64,000 nt of DNA from Cristatella mucedo. Its lineage: Eukaryota; Bryozoa; Phylactolaemata; Cristatellidae. The position numbers and the translations under genes were made by a program. Of the stretch, positions 1 to 15,600 are shown piece by piece. The stretch is taken from assembly GCA_009760855.2 (NCBI GenBank), contig WPIO01000031.1, positions 2,419,001 to 2,483,000 on the forward strand, written 5' to 3'. The notes under the pieces are model-generated. The model saw only the letters and a program-made list of their open reading frames with translations, was not told where the DNA came from and did no database searches. The stretch's first letter is position 1, and each line of letters starts with the position of its first letter.

Positions 1-473
1 CCGGTGCAGTCGCATGACAACTGCATTAGCAGCTGTCCCATTGCCAATCATGTGGCCAATCTCGGCTGTTATTTCCTCCTTGACACTACCACAGCTGTGT
101 AGGAAGTAGTCGCCATCGGCAAAGTTTGCCGATCCGGACTGTAAGCGGTTTCTGAATTCGTTGAATCGGGAGTATGCACCAGGCCACACCTGCTTCACAA
201 CATGTTCAATAGTGAGCTCAGCAGACTGGTGGGCTTTTGTTTGATGCTCCTTTCCAACATCCTCCATGTATGCACCAAAGATCAATGACTTGTGAACACT
301 TCTCATTTTCTCCAGCACGTCTGGAGTAAGTAAATTTCTTGTCACTGAAAAGTAAGTGCATTCGAAAAGCTTTGCATCGCTGGCTTTTTTCCAGTCCTTT
401 GGATTCCACAGCATTGAGACCTTCCTCTCGACCAAGACTTGCTCCAATTTACTTGTCAAATCAGTCGTCTGAA
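1..473 (-). CDS. RNF213: RNF213 exon D3 (partial, runs off the window)
   Basis: It starts after acceptor ctttgcag and reads [20 protein letters not shown] then [18 protein letters not shown] and [19 protein letters not shown]. Human RNF213 has IDLLRDSHIFQLFWRE and YQPSYRKFIKLHQDLKSGE in the same order. The frame is open to base 1, so the exon or gene continues beyond the window. Confidence 0.85.
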
Positions 474-3400
474 CTGCAAAGAGCCAGATACAAAAACATT
501 ACACTAATCTATCTATTAAGAGTGCCAAAAAAGATTAAAAGCACTGCTGCAGCACTCAAATAAGAGAACCAATGTCTAGTTGATCGCCCCAAACAAAATT
601 TATACTCGACTGTGCGTAAAAACTAGCCAGCACATGATAAACGAGAGGCTAAATGGAATGCACAGAGTATAGACCGGTGCCTAGCAGCAAATCTTCCACG
701 GAACTCTACTAAGATTTCCAATGGCTGCATCATAGTAAAAAAGTAGATGGCAGCAGCTACGAGACATCTAGGAAGCAGGATCTGAATAGCGCAATGATAA
801 AATAATTATCCCTACATACTTATTATGTGCAACAACCTTTTAAAGCAAGCCATCGAAGATGCCAGCCGGCTGAATAAGTAAAAAAACTGAGGTTAGCTGA
901 GTCAACAGCCTTAATATATATATATACACACACACACTCTTTTTCAGCAGGCAATAAAGGATCACCTGTTGCAGGACTCAAACCCCAGTTCGGTCTTGCT
1001 ACGGCAAGCACTAAAATTTCGCAACTTACCATTCTTCAGCTTTGTGCACATGCCTAAAAAGACCAATAGGTCCAAGCGTATCTGCTCGAACTTTTGCATC
1101 TCAGTCTCACGAACAGCTATGCATCGATCTATTTCGTCTGCATGGTCGCCGATCTGCTGACTCTTCTGCTGCAGCAGCCGGCAGAGGCTAGCAAATCTCT
1201 CCTTGTGTTTCAGCAGGCTTCCAAGGTGATCATATTGAATCGATCCATCCTGAATTGCTTTGCATTTGTGTTTAACAACGTCAATGCAATCACGAATTTT
1301 GTCCAAAACGTCCTCTGTCATGACTTCACGTTCAGGTAAGACTATACGTAAGAAGAAAAAAATTCAGTTTAATCAAACTTAACGATCTCTCATTAAGAGT
1401 CGTGCAAACAACTTCAATCTAGCCTATCTTAACTTGTCCCTCCAGAAGAATAAATGACAGAGAAAGCAGCAACAAGCATTGCAAAGAAACGATAGAATCA
1501 CCGATGACAGAAACTCTGTCAAGAGTTCACACTGATAAATAATATGCCAGATTCGTGCCAGCTTTGCTAATGCAAAGTGACTTGTTATCAATTATTACAT
1601 CATCCAAGAGTGCACTGGCAAACTAACGGTCCACATCGTAGCAAGTAAGACTGCTGCTAACAGTGGGCAACCACATTAGAATAGTCATAGAAAATCTCGG
1701 TATAGAGGACAATCTCATAAAATACTTACATGCAAGGTCAACCGCTTGGTCAAACAGAGGCCATTTTATCATGAATTCCAGTTTTTCTGTAGGCGTTGAA
1801 AGATTTTGAAAAGCTGTTGTAAATGTCATACTTAACAGAAAACCAAATTTCTGTACACATCTTGATTCACGATAGCACACGACTGACGTAGACAGAGCCT
1901 ATAAATAAATTGCCTATGCTATAGCAAGCAAAAATTATCTGCTGAATCATCAAAACTGAATTTTTTTTAATTGATTCTCTGTTCAACAGAAGGACGACAG
2001 TACCTGCATGAAGGGACAAAATCATACATACACGAATATTAATTGTGACTAAATTACTAAATGAAATTCTTAATGTAACATATACTGTATTTGGCCTCAT
2101 ATTATACGGTTTAGCTACCAAGTTGTTTCGGTTTTCCAGCGTAAATAGCTGTACGCACAGATCCTAACGGTCTCAGACAGAGAACATGACATGATATGTT
2201 TGTGAGAAATACAGTTTTTACTGATTCCTTTCTCGGCTCTAAGTGAATCCTCAACCAGTTTTTAAAGTGCCAAATATGTTTGAGATCAGGTGATCGGCTG
2301 GGTAAACTAACGACACGGGCAGCTAAGTCTGCAAAGAATTGATTTTGCACTTGTATTATGCTCGTGATCATTATCCCGTCAACAGTAAACGTTGAAAAAA
2401 TACCAAGAACATTGGTCCAACAATCGAATATGTATTTAGGGTTCCTTCCAAAAGACACACAGGTTAGCAACGGGATCTGATCCATACAAGGAAAGCATAA
2501 AAAAATTAGGATACAAACCATTTCTAACCCAATAGGAAGCCAATACCTACACCTAAAAAATTAACCGATCTCTGCATCATGCGACTTGAGTACCAACTTG
2601 CTGAGTCTTAGTACATCGAGGCACCAGGTAGATGATTGCAGCTTGTTCAGATATATGCTTTAAACTTAATTCAAGTGTTTGAGTTCAGCTCTGCTTGCTC
2701 ATCACACCAGTTGGTCATTTCTGATTTTGGTTGGATCAGTTTGGCTATACATGGCATTAAACGTTTTTGGACATCAAATTCGGCGATCATGGACATGTAT
2801 AGCAAAACGCATCTAACCAAAATCAGAAATGAGTTAACACAGTGGAGTAAAAGCACAGCTCCATTCACATTTGAAATTTCACGTTGATCCGGGCAGTATT
2901 AGCCAACTTATGGAATTACAAAGCACAAAGCTACACTGTAAATGAAGCTTCTTAAAAGTCATAAGCATTTTCTTCAACAAGCTGTGCACACCTACATCAA
3001 TCAACAAGGTTAAACAAGTTGGACGCGTCATATTTGAGTTGGAGATCGGCAAATTTGTTATTTGTAGATATATCGCTTTCTGTTTAGAAATGGTCTGCAT
3101 AATCTTCTTGTTATGTTTTTGTTATATGCAAAATAATAATAAAAAATTACCATTAAATTTCTAAATGTCAATCTTTTAGAAGATATGCTAAACATATTTC
3201 ATTTTTAGACCAATCTTCTTAAGATTAAACGATCTAGCCAGTCTGAGTATTTCCTCAACATTTATCCTTAATGAGATGAAGAGTACCAATATCTGGGCCA
3301 AAAACAACGAAGAAGCATGCATCAAATGTAAAGTGCCTAGAAAGAGATTCAGTTCTCTGACGGTGCTATATCGAATGCATTATTAATAGTATTACTATTA

Positions 3401-6347
3401 TCAACCACCATATTCGAGCACAGATAGCATGCTTCAGCCGTCACATTCGTGCATAGATTGTAAGCAGTCCAGACGGTACTCGTTACCTTTCTTGGGATTC
3501 ATGAAAGTTCTTCCCTTACCAACTCCGTGGATCACGAATAAGCTTTTGGCGGTCCACAGAAAAGTGCTTCAGTTATCTGTGGTAAATTGGGTGTGCTAAC
3601 ATTCCAGCTGCAGAGGGCCTTTTCGTTGCCACTTCTTACTAACGGTTGGCATTTGCAGACTCTGTTATATAAATGCCACACTCTAAAACCCAACACGAAC
3701 CAAATGGACGATACTGATGGCTTTTCCGTGGACATTGAGAGACATCGAAGGGCTTTCCTTTGATCCAATGTAGTCTGTTTTAGTAGATCATCCCTTTTTG
3801 CATATGGCCGGCAAGATCATATCAAGATGACTACCATGAAGATACTACTTCAGGGAATACCTGACAGTCTCTTCGCAAACATCAACCTTCTGAGCCTCAT
3901 CCACCTTGCTTAGACCATCTCTGCAGCCCGATTGAACCTTTGTGTGCTTGTGCACTCAAAAATAGTGCATCTTTTTATAACTACACTATTGATGCTTGCT
4001 TTTCGGCACGTGTAAAATTTCTAGAACGAACGTCTGTTCTCAAAAGTACTATTGATTATTTTAGTATTATTTCTATTATTAGGATAATAACACTGCCAGT
4101 AAAAACAAATGCTTTGCAATTGTCTAGGTAAACTATCTCTAAGGCAGTAGGAGCGTTTTCCTTTCTCACAGTTATGGTAAAACGACATTAATCGAGAGTT
4201 GGCCCACTTTTTATTTAGACAATCCGGTTTATACAGTTCGGCCCACGTTATTATGTAACTTCGTTGTTAACGTTGTTATGTAACTTGTAAGCACTTAGTT
4301 GCTAACCAAAAGTGCTTACAGAGCGCATTAGACTTGGACAATGTCTGGTGCACCTTATAAACTCTTTTGTATGTGACTACATGTCGCAGCCATGTACTTA
4401 AGATAGCGGATTGTTACATTGAACAATACTTAAAGCACAACAGTTTTACCCGATATTGATTAGTCAACTTTGTGGGGGCTGAATATTTGCTGCAGGCAGC
4501 ATGGAAAACAAAATGTCTTTCATCATATCTGCCTACTTTCAGCTACATAACATTACTAAACTTAGCACTTGTTTAGATAAGGATACATCGTCTAAGTTTA
4601 TTTGTGTTATTCCGTCATCACTTCTGTAATTCACTACTTGCTGGCCTATCAGAATGTGCAATCAGAGACTTACAGCTAGTGCAAAACTAGGTTTGTCTGT
4701 CGTGAGCATCAAGGTTGACACATCACACCACTTCTCGCCGACCTGCACTGGCTCCCAGTCAAGCAACGAATCGACTTCAAGGTTTTGTCACTCACTTTTA
4801 GGTCCCTTCATTCGTTGGCTCAAGCCAATCAAGTCCCTTCATTCCTTTTCTTTTTCTTTCACTCTTTTCTTCATTCCTTTTCATTCTTCTTTCTTTTCAT
4901 TATTTTGGCATCAGCCTACCTATCAGACCTACTTCCCCACGAGGCTGAGCATCGTACCACCTGCTTTCCGGAAACTGTTTACCTATACCTAGTACTAATC
5001 TCAATTCCTTTGGTGATAGTGCCTTTAGTTCGTATGCACCCAAAGCCTGGAACTCACTTCCGACCTGGACCAGGACATCTCCTGACTTGTTCACATTTAA
5101 AAAGAAACTAAAAACGCATTTATTTATCACGGCATTTACTGGGTCTCTGTGATTCGTCCTTCAAGTGCTTATGCATGCTGATACTGTGCATGCTGAAACT
5201 TGCAAACAAAACTTGCATGCTGACTATGTGCATGTCATATCTAACCGTGTTATTCTTGTTGTTTGTTGAGCATGGTAATACTAACCATTCGATCGTGCTA
5301 CCTTTGCAGCAAATGTAAATTGCCCAGAAAGAGATTGAGTTATCTGAGGGCGCTCTATCAAATACATTATTATTATTGATTAAGGTGCTTCCTTTCTAGC
5401 AGGTGTAAAATGAGTAAAAATAAATCTATCTTCCATAAGGTTACAAACAATATTTTTAATTATAATTGCTAATGTTATTGTATAAAACAGCTAAACAGCC
5501 CTGCGGTTTGGGTTTGATCAGCTGACGAGCCTAACTTTCAGATAATGAGCACTGGCAGTAAATATTTTCGTGTTAAAAGAACAATGAAAGCACCGAGTAT
5601 TAAAATGCTGAAATGATCTGCATGCCTACATGGTCTGAAGTTAGTGTGCCATAATTTCATTTTTTTTTTACACACCACATATATAAGAATGCTGCTTCTT
5701 CGGAAGCATGCACCTACAACATTACACTGCCCATAGACCACCAAAGATTCTCATAAGCATTACATATGATACATAGCCTAAAAATAGAAATAAATTATTT
5801 CGGTAGGTTAGAGAGACAACGGGTTGCAGGCTCGTGAGCTGCCAAGTTACCTCCACATTGGTGCCTGCAGCTTTGACAGCTGCCTGCCTGAATATGTCCT
5901 CCACGTCCTTGTCTTTTATTTCGCTGAGGCAGTAGATATCCATTTTGGCCTTGTCTGACATCTAAGTGTAGACAACAACAAAAAACGAAAACGTTGCACT
6001 AAATGGAATTTATAACAAGACTTAGCAGATAAATTGTTACGTGTTGAATGCCAAGCTTTGGTAGCAAAAGGAGAATTGCTCAAATCTAGGATTCAATGCA
6101 TTAAAGGTACATTAATTTAATCAATTAATTAAAGGTAGCATTAACCACAGGGCACTGCCTATTATATCGACACTGATAGGTAAGGCATGGTAGGCAATAA
6201 GTTACTGACCTTGTCGGCACGGGTTTGCAAAGTCTCGGTCAGCCACCTTCGCCAAGACGAATGGATATACTTGCACGACCAGCTGATGCCGAAAAACGCC
6301 TCCCACATCTAGAGACAGAATGGCATACCAACTTTTAAAATAAACAC

Positions 6348-6431
<84 letters not shown>

Positions 6432-9400
6432 CACCCAAAACGAACTAAATCTCTTTCAAGGTCCACTACAGATGCCGTAATTGAAACTCGTCAACATGGT
6501 TATCGATAGCAATCTTGCAGCACTCGTAGATTGGCAGTTACGATGCTCAGTCAGTCATGCATGCACGTATCGACACTGGCTCAAAATAAACTGGTTCACG
6601 GACAGCTTCCTATAAAGGCAGTACCATCAATGAAGGAAATAGAAAAGCAAGAATCGCCCAAGTGTGTATACGATCAGCAGCAGCTATAGCAGCAGTGCAT
6701 CAGACCGAACCGTCCACTCATGCAATGCCGACCAAATAGCAGCAAATGGAACTGAGATGCATATGCCAAACACAAGCAGCTGAAGCAGACGACAATACTA
6801 ACGTAAAGCTCCATTTCGTGTCTGAACCTGAAGGTGCCGCCTACTGCTTCTTCGGCTATGGGAAACGTCAACCAGTTTCCCACGAGGTGCACCGTATCAG
6901 CGATCAGGTCTGGTGCGGCAGCAAGCTTCGGATGCATGTACTCCTCCCCAATCTCTCGCTCCTCTGCGACATCTTGGTCTGCTGACGAAGCTGGCTGCAA
7001 AGCTACTGCAAGCTTCAGCAGAGTCAGCAAGTATGGCCACTGTTCGAGAGGTAGCTCCACCAGAGTCACAATAGCCAGCTCCAGCACGATGGCGATCATG
7101 CCCTCCATCTGCCGTTCGACTGCTGCATCAGTACTGCGGTGAAAGCAAACGTTGCAGCATATAAGGAGGTTCGGGCGGTGATGGGTGAAGAGAGGACGAG
7201 GGACAGAAGGAGGGTGGAGGAAGAAGAAGAGGATAGAATAAAAGTCAACTAGACACAGCAGCCACTGGCAGGCCGACATAGATAATTTGCTGAGTGCTTT
7301 TCAGCACTTAGCTGAGCATGCATGCACTCACCAGGAGGCACTTGATGCAGCCCACTTGTCGGCCAGCTGCAGCAGGCCAGCGACTGCAGCATCTCTCTCC
7401 TACGGTGGCAAGGGCACGAGCTCAAGCTACTCAATCAGACCGAGCAACCAGCAATTGACCAGGACGGCTGCGCTACCGACAACGAGACGCAGGCTAAACT
7501 GCTTTTGCAGGGCACTGCCGCCAATTGGATGATGAGAGCAAAGCAGGAAACATCTGCAGCCTGCACCCAAGTGAGAGGACCCACGGCCTAGATCGATTGT
7601 ATGGTACTACAGCCATGCAAACTCGGTAAGCTGTGATCTTCATTTTGGGAGTGCAAAGAAGGCACAGCCCAATGGAATGCTGTGCTATCTTATTCGTATG
7701 GTCTTCGATGAATGCAAAGTAGTTTCTAGAGGGAATTTCCCAACTGGTGCCGCATCAAGGGGTGCACCTCTTCATTGAGCCACAGCACTAACCTGAGAAG
7801 AAAAGGCAGGCTCGGTGCCTTGGCAGTGCCGCAGCACAGCTGCAGCACATGCTTCCAGAGGCAGGTCCAGCTGGCAGGCGATGGCAACGAGCAGCTGCTC
7901 CTTGGTGAGCGCTGCCACAAAGGCCCTGGCGCTCAGGTAGCTGCCTTCGAAGAGGTCGAGCAGGTGTGCGTGCCAAGAGACGACATCACTGGAAAAAAAC
8001 GATTGCGGTCCTCGAGCAGCCATTTCAGGCTCTTTCTTCCTCCCAATACCTTCTGAAACAATAGTGCTCCAAAAATAGTCAGATGATGTCTGTCATGATA
8101 TTTATTACCAAAGATCATTGAATTATAACAGAAAAACAGTTACGATTTATCAATAGATTCTCTATGGTTAAGTGACGCTAAAAAGCATAAGTCATGTAAT
8201 AGTCAGTGAGTTGTGGATCACCCTTTGTGAGAAGCAGGAGTTAAGCTCTAGACCTCAAGGCAGGCAGTCCGAGTCACGATCTGTCCTTTAAAGTGTTAGG
8301 GGTTTGCCAGTGTTTACCACTCGTCGGCAATGACTAGCACCATTACAGACACTGTACTTTCGGCCTAATTCTGTTCGGATGTAAAAGCCAATACACCCTA
8401 TTAGTAATACTTTCCCTAGCTCACAGCAGCAAGCTTTTGCCGGCACATAGCTACTCACATGCGATGGGTAGTGTCTTGCTTAAACGTTTCCACAGCATCG
8501 CTGAGAGTGCGGCTGAGACCCCACCACTCCACGCTGGCATGGGAGTGGTAGGCCAAGTCAAATTCTACCCTGTCACTTAGAGCGTGGTACAGCGGCAGCA
8601 CTCGAAGCCAGCTGGGCTGACCCATGCGAGCGACGGCTGCTATCGCCTCTTCAAAAACAGTGAGATACCTGCAATAAAACTGACACGCTGAGAGACAACA
8701 TTGAGGCTGTAGAGATACACAGAGCACTCGGAAAAATAACAAAATAAACCCTGAGGCCGAGAACCGAGATCTGCTCCCACGGCAGAGTTCAACTGTACCC
8801 GTGTAACAGCAGCAAATTGATAAGGGGCGTAACCAAGGCACAGAAGGCAAATGGCAGCAGCATAAGTTGGCAGCTGGTGCTACAGCAGACTAGCCTACTG
8901 CAGAGAGGCACGGTAAGCGAGCAGGAAGACACAGCGGGCAAATCACCTCGAATCCCTAAAATGGTGCTCCGTGACTTTCCTAAGGAATACAGCATCGCCG
9001 GGATTTACGCTCATTGACTGCAGTACGCCAGAGATGTTACCAGCTGAGACCAGGTGCGCCAGATCAGCACTCAACTGCAGAATCGTCAACCCCGATATCA
9101 CAAGGATGTGAATTGGGCTCCGTGATTCCGTTACCGCCGCTTGATTCAAAGTCGAGCACAGTTGCATGTGAGATTTTACCTGGGTATCCAAGTACATATT
9201 GAAAACCTGCAATGAGAAAAAATGAACCGGATTCAAAGACTGCCAGGAACTAACACGGTTCGGCAGCTTGAATCACGGAATCTGCTGCAGTTGTGGGAAA
9301 ACGATCGAACTCCACAGGGCGTAGGGCATTTCAATCGATTTGTTGACATCGCACCTTTAGAGATAATCTGGGGGGCCACACCGGTGATGCTACCGAGGAA

Positions 9401-9647
9401 AAAGCCCAATCCAAAATTCATAACAACTGCCTTCAACCCTTGCAATGAGATGTCCACGATCTCCAAGATATTCCCCCAACGAAAATATGTCAGTTCCAGA
9501 AAATAGTGCACCCAATATTCTAAGGCTTGAGGCCATATCGAAGGAATGACAATCAGTAATATAAATGGGGACATATACTTTCAGTCATAACTTCGTTGCA
9601 GTCTAAAAGTACTAATACATGATATAGTAGTATTAACAGAAGATTCA

Positions 9648-9693
<46 letters not shown>

Positions 9694-12600
9694 AACAGCT
9701 TTATAGAAAGATGACTCCTAGGATCCCGTGTTCATATAAAAAGTGCACAACTATGGCAATGTGAATTTTCAATAATAAAATAATACGACTGCAGCAGCTC
9801 ACCTCTAAAAGCTTACTGCTGCCGTCAACCCTGTTGCCGTAAATGATTGCTCCAGCGGATGTCACACGTAAAATTACGTCATTGAGATAGTCTAGTACAG
9901 TGTGGGCTGTCATTTGGCATGTGTAGAAACAATAGTACAGATCAGGAAGCATCGACAGAAAACCATAAGTAGTGTCGCGATCAATGATTTCACGTAAGGT
10001 TGGCTTGCTGTCAGCCTTAGCCACAGAGGTATACTGTTTAAATTTTCTTCCGATGCTTTCAAGGAATCCTTCCTTTGCTTTCTCTATGCTGTAACTGTCC
10101 TTGGGATAGTCGGGCAACATCGCCAGGTCATACTGATCATATGGATGCGAAGAATCTATAAACGAATTAGTGAATACCCGATATATGCAGCAGGTATATT
10201 ACACATGCACTTGCCACAAAAGGTAACACTCTCAGTTTGGATTATCGACCACGTCACGCTTGAAAGCTTTTATAAGCCTAAGATTACAACGTGCATTCAT
10301 AGATATGCTGTACAGACTGCAATTTGCAGCACTCGCAGTAGGTTCCCCGTAAGGTCGGTGCCCGAAGTATGGGTTGTAAAGCTTAGGGCAAGTAACAGTT
10401 CCTACCAAGCTGCAGCAGTTTATAGACCCAGCCCTAGATGCATATAATTAAATTCGTACAGCTCCCTTCAGTGAGAAAGTGTCGATAATTTCAAACCAAG
10501 TGTAGGCCTCAACTTTGATTCGGTCTTACGTAGCAGTTTGCTTGGAGCAAAAATTATAAATGTTAAACATTCATACTGGTGGACCAGAACATAAATACTA
10601 TGCACAGGCTGTTTAATTAAGAGATTCGAAAACTCAAGCCAGTTGCCACTGTATTAAGAGAGCGTGATATACTGTAAACAGGACGTCATTAACACTGTGT
10701 CTTGTTAGATGGCCTACTGCCGAAGAAAAGCAGTTTAGGTAATCCAAATGACATACTTTGCTAGATTTGGACTGACCGTTTGGACTACTAGACTTAGATA
10801 GCTAAATTTAGTGAGCTATTGATTACTGGCAGGGAACATTGAAAGAAAAGTATATTGATTTGTTCTGTAGGTATCACGGTAGTCTCTACCAACGTATGAG
10901 CCAGCTTTGAATTCAGGAGTCACCATTTAACTAGTGTCATGACAGCTTACAAGTTCAAACGATCGTTTTCCCAGCTCTGCAAGGTTTGGGTATGCAGCAT
11001 ACACGACAGCTGCCTAGAATAACAGTTTCCCACCTTCAGTTCAAATGCAAAGAAAGGCAGCATAGAACAGCTTTGTACATATGTACTAATTTCATTTCAT
11101 TCATAATGACCGGTTTCATCACTTGATCATTTGTACAGTGGCTTGCTTCGAGAAGATACCAATGGTTCAAATACAGTTCATATATCTATAAGCAAAATCA
11201 TCAGCCATGCCTATCACACTGACCTTGCACGCAAAAAACGTGCCGATAGGCAACCCGACAAAAGCATGCCGACAAAAGTGTGCAACGATAAAAGCATGCA
11301 GGGCAAAAGCAGGAAGTTTTAAAGCGTGAAAGGCAAAAGTAAGCAGGGCAACAGCCGACAAAAGCTCACTAAAAAAACTGTAAGGAATACTGATTTCAAG
11401 ACATATTTGTAATTAATATATTTGATTAGAGAAAGTCAATACATAGTATAACTCACATCACTTTATAATTTGTTACAGACATATGTTGAAATGGTATAGT
11501 TACATAGAAAGCATTAATATAGCCTATTTTCTAACTAGATTTTCGGGCTATGTGCTGTTCCATTCCTTGAAGGTAATCTCCCACTAGGACTGTTCCGAGG
11601 AAGGTTGTTCATGAAGCCAGCCCAAAGATTTGAGAGACACACATAACTGAGATATAATGCGATACAGCTGTGATTTCCACAATAAACGTCAGAACAACGC
11701 CGTTTTGATTCAAAATTACATAGAATTGTGTTACGGATTTATCCACCAAATTGCTTGCAATCGAACTTGCGAGTTCTTGTGCTATAGTCAAATGGTCCGA
11801 GTCAGCCAACCTATTTATACATTCGAACGGCGATACGGCTACTATTTCGACACGAAAATTCGCGAAACTGTTGGGTTGCAGAACATTGTGTACTTCTGTC
11901 GGTGAGCTTTTTGTCATGCATGCCTTAATAGGGATGCCGTGCCGATGATCTAAAATGCACTGGGTGAGATAAGTAGGACCGTTGTGCGCTCGTTTGGCCC
12001 CAGGTTGAGGTGTTTCCCCAACTAAACTCAAAGCGGCTGCATTTAATGACCAAGGTCACGGGCTCGAGCCCGGAGGCATATGTAGAAACCCTGAATAAAG
12101 ACTAATTTCTCTCAGGGTGCTTTACAAATTATTTTGTGTATTTAATAATTTATTTATGAGCATGAATTTACTGGCTCGTTGCTTGCACGAGCCGGGAATA
12201 AAAAGTAAAGAATTTATTTTCTTCGAATTAGAGTTACACTAGCATTCACTACACACTTGTACAAAACAGCCTAGGTGCAATGCATCCTTACTGAAAATGT
12301 AAACATTTGGAAAAAACACAAGGATTGCAATAATTGCAACCAGCAAGAGGTAGCACAGTGAATCGACAGCAACGAGTCAACTGTAGTCTGACCCTGTGCA
12401 TGTCATCCCTAACCATGTTATTCGTGTTTATCAAGCATGATATTGCTCACCATTCAATCGCGCTCCCCTTTGCAGCATACGTAAAGCGCCTAGAAAGAGA
12501 TTGAGTTCTCTGAGGGTGCTTTATCAAGTGCATTATAATTATTAATATTATTATTATTATAGGCATCACCTATATGCTGCACAGTAACTAGCTCGTCACC

Positions 12601-15600
12601 AACAGAGAAGGTAAACAACTTTGCTCCTTTGCTAAGCATGCAGAGAGAGAGTAATCCATTTAAAAAGTAAATGCCAAGCAACACAGTTTCAGCAAAATTA
12701 AAAGCAGTCCAAGCATCCACTCCTAAAAAGCACCAAATTCTCGAACTGTGAAGAGTACTGACAGCCCCGACATAGTGGCTGTGCATTATAAGCTCTGCTT
12801 TCATCAAATTTTACTTTTCAGAAAATCCGAATTGAATCGGATTTTCGAAAGCATGCAAGCAGCTGTCCTTAACTTGTTGAACTAAGAACCACACTAGATA
12901 TGTAAGCTGGCTGGCACCCAGGATGCTGATTTATCAAGCCGGCGTTTCACAGAGCATAATCAACACCATGTATGTCGACTCACGACTGCAAATGCATCGC
13001 ATACCTCTTGCCGTGGCATCCTCATGTGGTATGATCAAACGTCGGCAGGAGCCATTGTGTTCTTGGAAATATCTCTGCTCATAAGTAATGTTTCCCGAAT
13101 GCCCATTTTTAATGAAGTACTTGTACTTCAACGAATGCTCAGCACCAGCAAGGCACCGAGGTATCTGAATGACAGCAGACCAGCCGTCCCAACCGCTGTA
13201 TAATCTATAACAAAATAAAGTTAAAAACTTGGTCTGCACACTACTTGTATATACAACTGCATATGCTCCACCAAGCCAAAAGTGCCACTCCCCTGAGGTC
13301 CGGGCAAAAGCTGCAGTAACTCCCCTGAATATATGGACCACCTGTCTGCCAGCCCCAAGGTAGTTTGGGACACTAAGACACAGGCTATCTATCCACACTG
13401 GCCATTTCCGTCTGACCAGAAATCTGCTAGGCCCATCAGCTCCCTGCCCAGAAAACCCCAACTGAGCTCGGCCTGCCTTTAATTAAGCTAGCCGTGGCAG
13501 GCATTAGCAGGTGCAACTTAATGGCTGCTGTTGGCTCCACATCAGGATGGGGCTGCCGGTAGCAGAGAGCATGGTGAGTGCAGCTCTTGGAAAGTGTCTC
13601 CGGAATGCATCTTCAGATCGAAACTGAAGTAAGCTGCTTATCTTTGAAACAGTCTCGGGACCGCCATTCGATCTCAGTGTCCGGCTGGTTAGTAAGAGGC
13701 AGGGAGTCACACAAGTGGCACAGTTGGGATGGGGCTGGGTTCAGTGGCTGAGCCAATAGGGGACAAGGGGACAGCTGCCATCCTAGTCGGCAAAAGAGCA
13801 GCTCTCACTGATCGACATTATCACAGGGACTAGGGGTTTAGTTGAGTCTGACTAGTGTGCCTGTAGCAACACTGATGTGAACTTGGACACAAAAACCTGC
13901 TGTGACCGATTAGTTATGTCAAAGTGAGGGATGGAGTTAATCTGACAGAAAGACCTACTCGGGACTAGAAATAGCCGAAAAGCTAAAAGCGACTACACTG
14001 ACAAACGACACCAGGAGGCCAATAGACACCAAGTAAATCCCGACATTCACCAGGATGGGAGGCTGTTAGGCAAGCAGCTAGGCAAGAATGGCAAGTAGTC
14101 GAGGGTTTCAAGCGAACTTACAATAAGAGTGAACCTAAGCAAAATTTGGAAAAAATCCCAAACACGTCAGAGTTCAAAAGTGTAGACAGAATAAGATAAA
14201 CATAAAAACTTTAAAAACATTAGCATAAAAACAAGACCTCGGAGAAAAGAGGTCGCAGCATTGGCTTCAGTAGCTAGCAGACGACAGACTAAGCTTCGAG
14301 AGAACGAGAGATCAAACCTATAACGACTAGCTAAGCATAACATAGGCTACATAGTCGTGTTCCGGTGGCTATGCTCCAGGCCGCCTACATCTTTTGGTTC
14401 TGTTGCGCCACACTATCGGGTGGCGATGATATGCTAGCGATAAAAAGAAATGTTCGGTTATTCTTAGGTCAGAGAACCGGGTCGGTTAGACTTGTATTAA
14501 AGCAGTTCGTTTAGTTTAAATCGGTAGGAACAGCTCGCCCCATATAAATCTCATGGACTGGCCTGTAACACACTATTAACCGCCCTCAAAAAACTGTTGA
14601 ATTCTGCACCCAGTCGTAGACGGATGTGTTATGCACATTCGCAACGAGCAATATGCGTCGTAAGGCACCACCAGGTGCTGCAACAGTCAAACGGCACTGA
14701 TCTCCTTCGTCGCATCATCCACTGCCAGCCATGAACCCATAATCCTCAAAGCAAGCAGTGCTAATGCAAAAACTGAAGAAAAATTGTGTAGGGTATCTAA
14801 ATAAACAGCAGGATTCTATCACTGTTTTCAAAATCCTAGACTGAACCCATATTGCGTATAATATTGGCCTAAAACACAAAAATCAGCTACAGTAATTTCT
14901 GAAAGCATTTTAGACGCTTAAGACAAAAGGGGACATTTAAGGATAGTTCGTTTTGTAGCATTGTCAAACGATTGTGCACTAAGCCTTTTTGGATAAACTA
15001 AAAGTTCCATGTTTAACAAACAGTCTCAAGTTTTGATAAAAATGCAACCCTCAACAATGGTAAGGTTTCAAGCTTAAGACAGACGTGCATATGAAGTTTT
15101 AGGTCTCACACGGTTGGAAGTGATGATGCCTACAATAATGGGATAAAAATAAAAATAATAGGATAAAAAACAGCTCTAACACGTTATCTGACATGCGATG
15201 AACTGAGGAAAAGCAAAAGCCGATTGCTGAAGATCAAAAGCATCAACGTCAGCTGAACTAACCTCCACACAACAATCCATTTCGTCAAACCTGGCGTGTT
15301 AAATTTCTATTAGGTAAATGTCCCAGACCAAGCCATCATCATCTACATTGCATCCAAAATATTTATTAGTGTTCAAATATCTATAAACCAAGGACATGTG
15401 CTAATTACTAAATGTACCTAGTGTGCATCAACTTGATCGACAGCCACAATGCAAATGAGAAAGCATGAATTACAATCGCACAAATTATGATCCGACAATG
15501 ACTTTGTCTAGAATTCAAATCAGGCAACAGACCTTATCTTCGCAAGAGGAAACGTCAGCTGTGTTTTTCCATTGAGCTCGATAAATGGACAATCTCCATT

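Noticed and set aside
8050-8455. A further exon between C6 and C7
   Set aside because: With the T-run acceptor, phases already match, and no other splice-bounded frame is common to both units.
13205-13461. Minus-strand open frame continuing upstream of exon C3 ([20 protein letters not shown]) and partly kept at 36616-36828
   Set aside because: The splice phase from C2 fits the acceptor at 13204 exactly, and the upstream stretch has no RNF213 similarity. Treated as intron.
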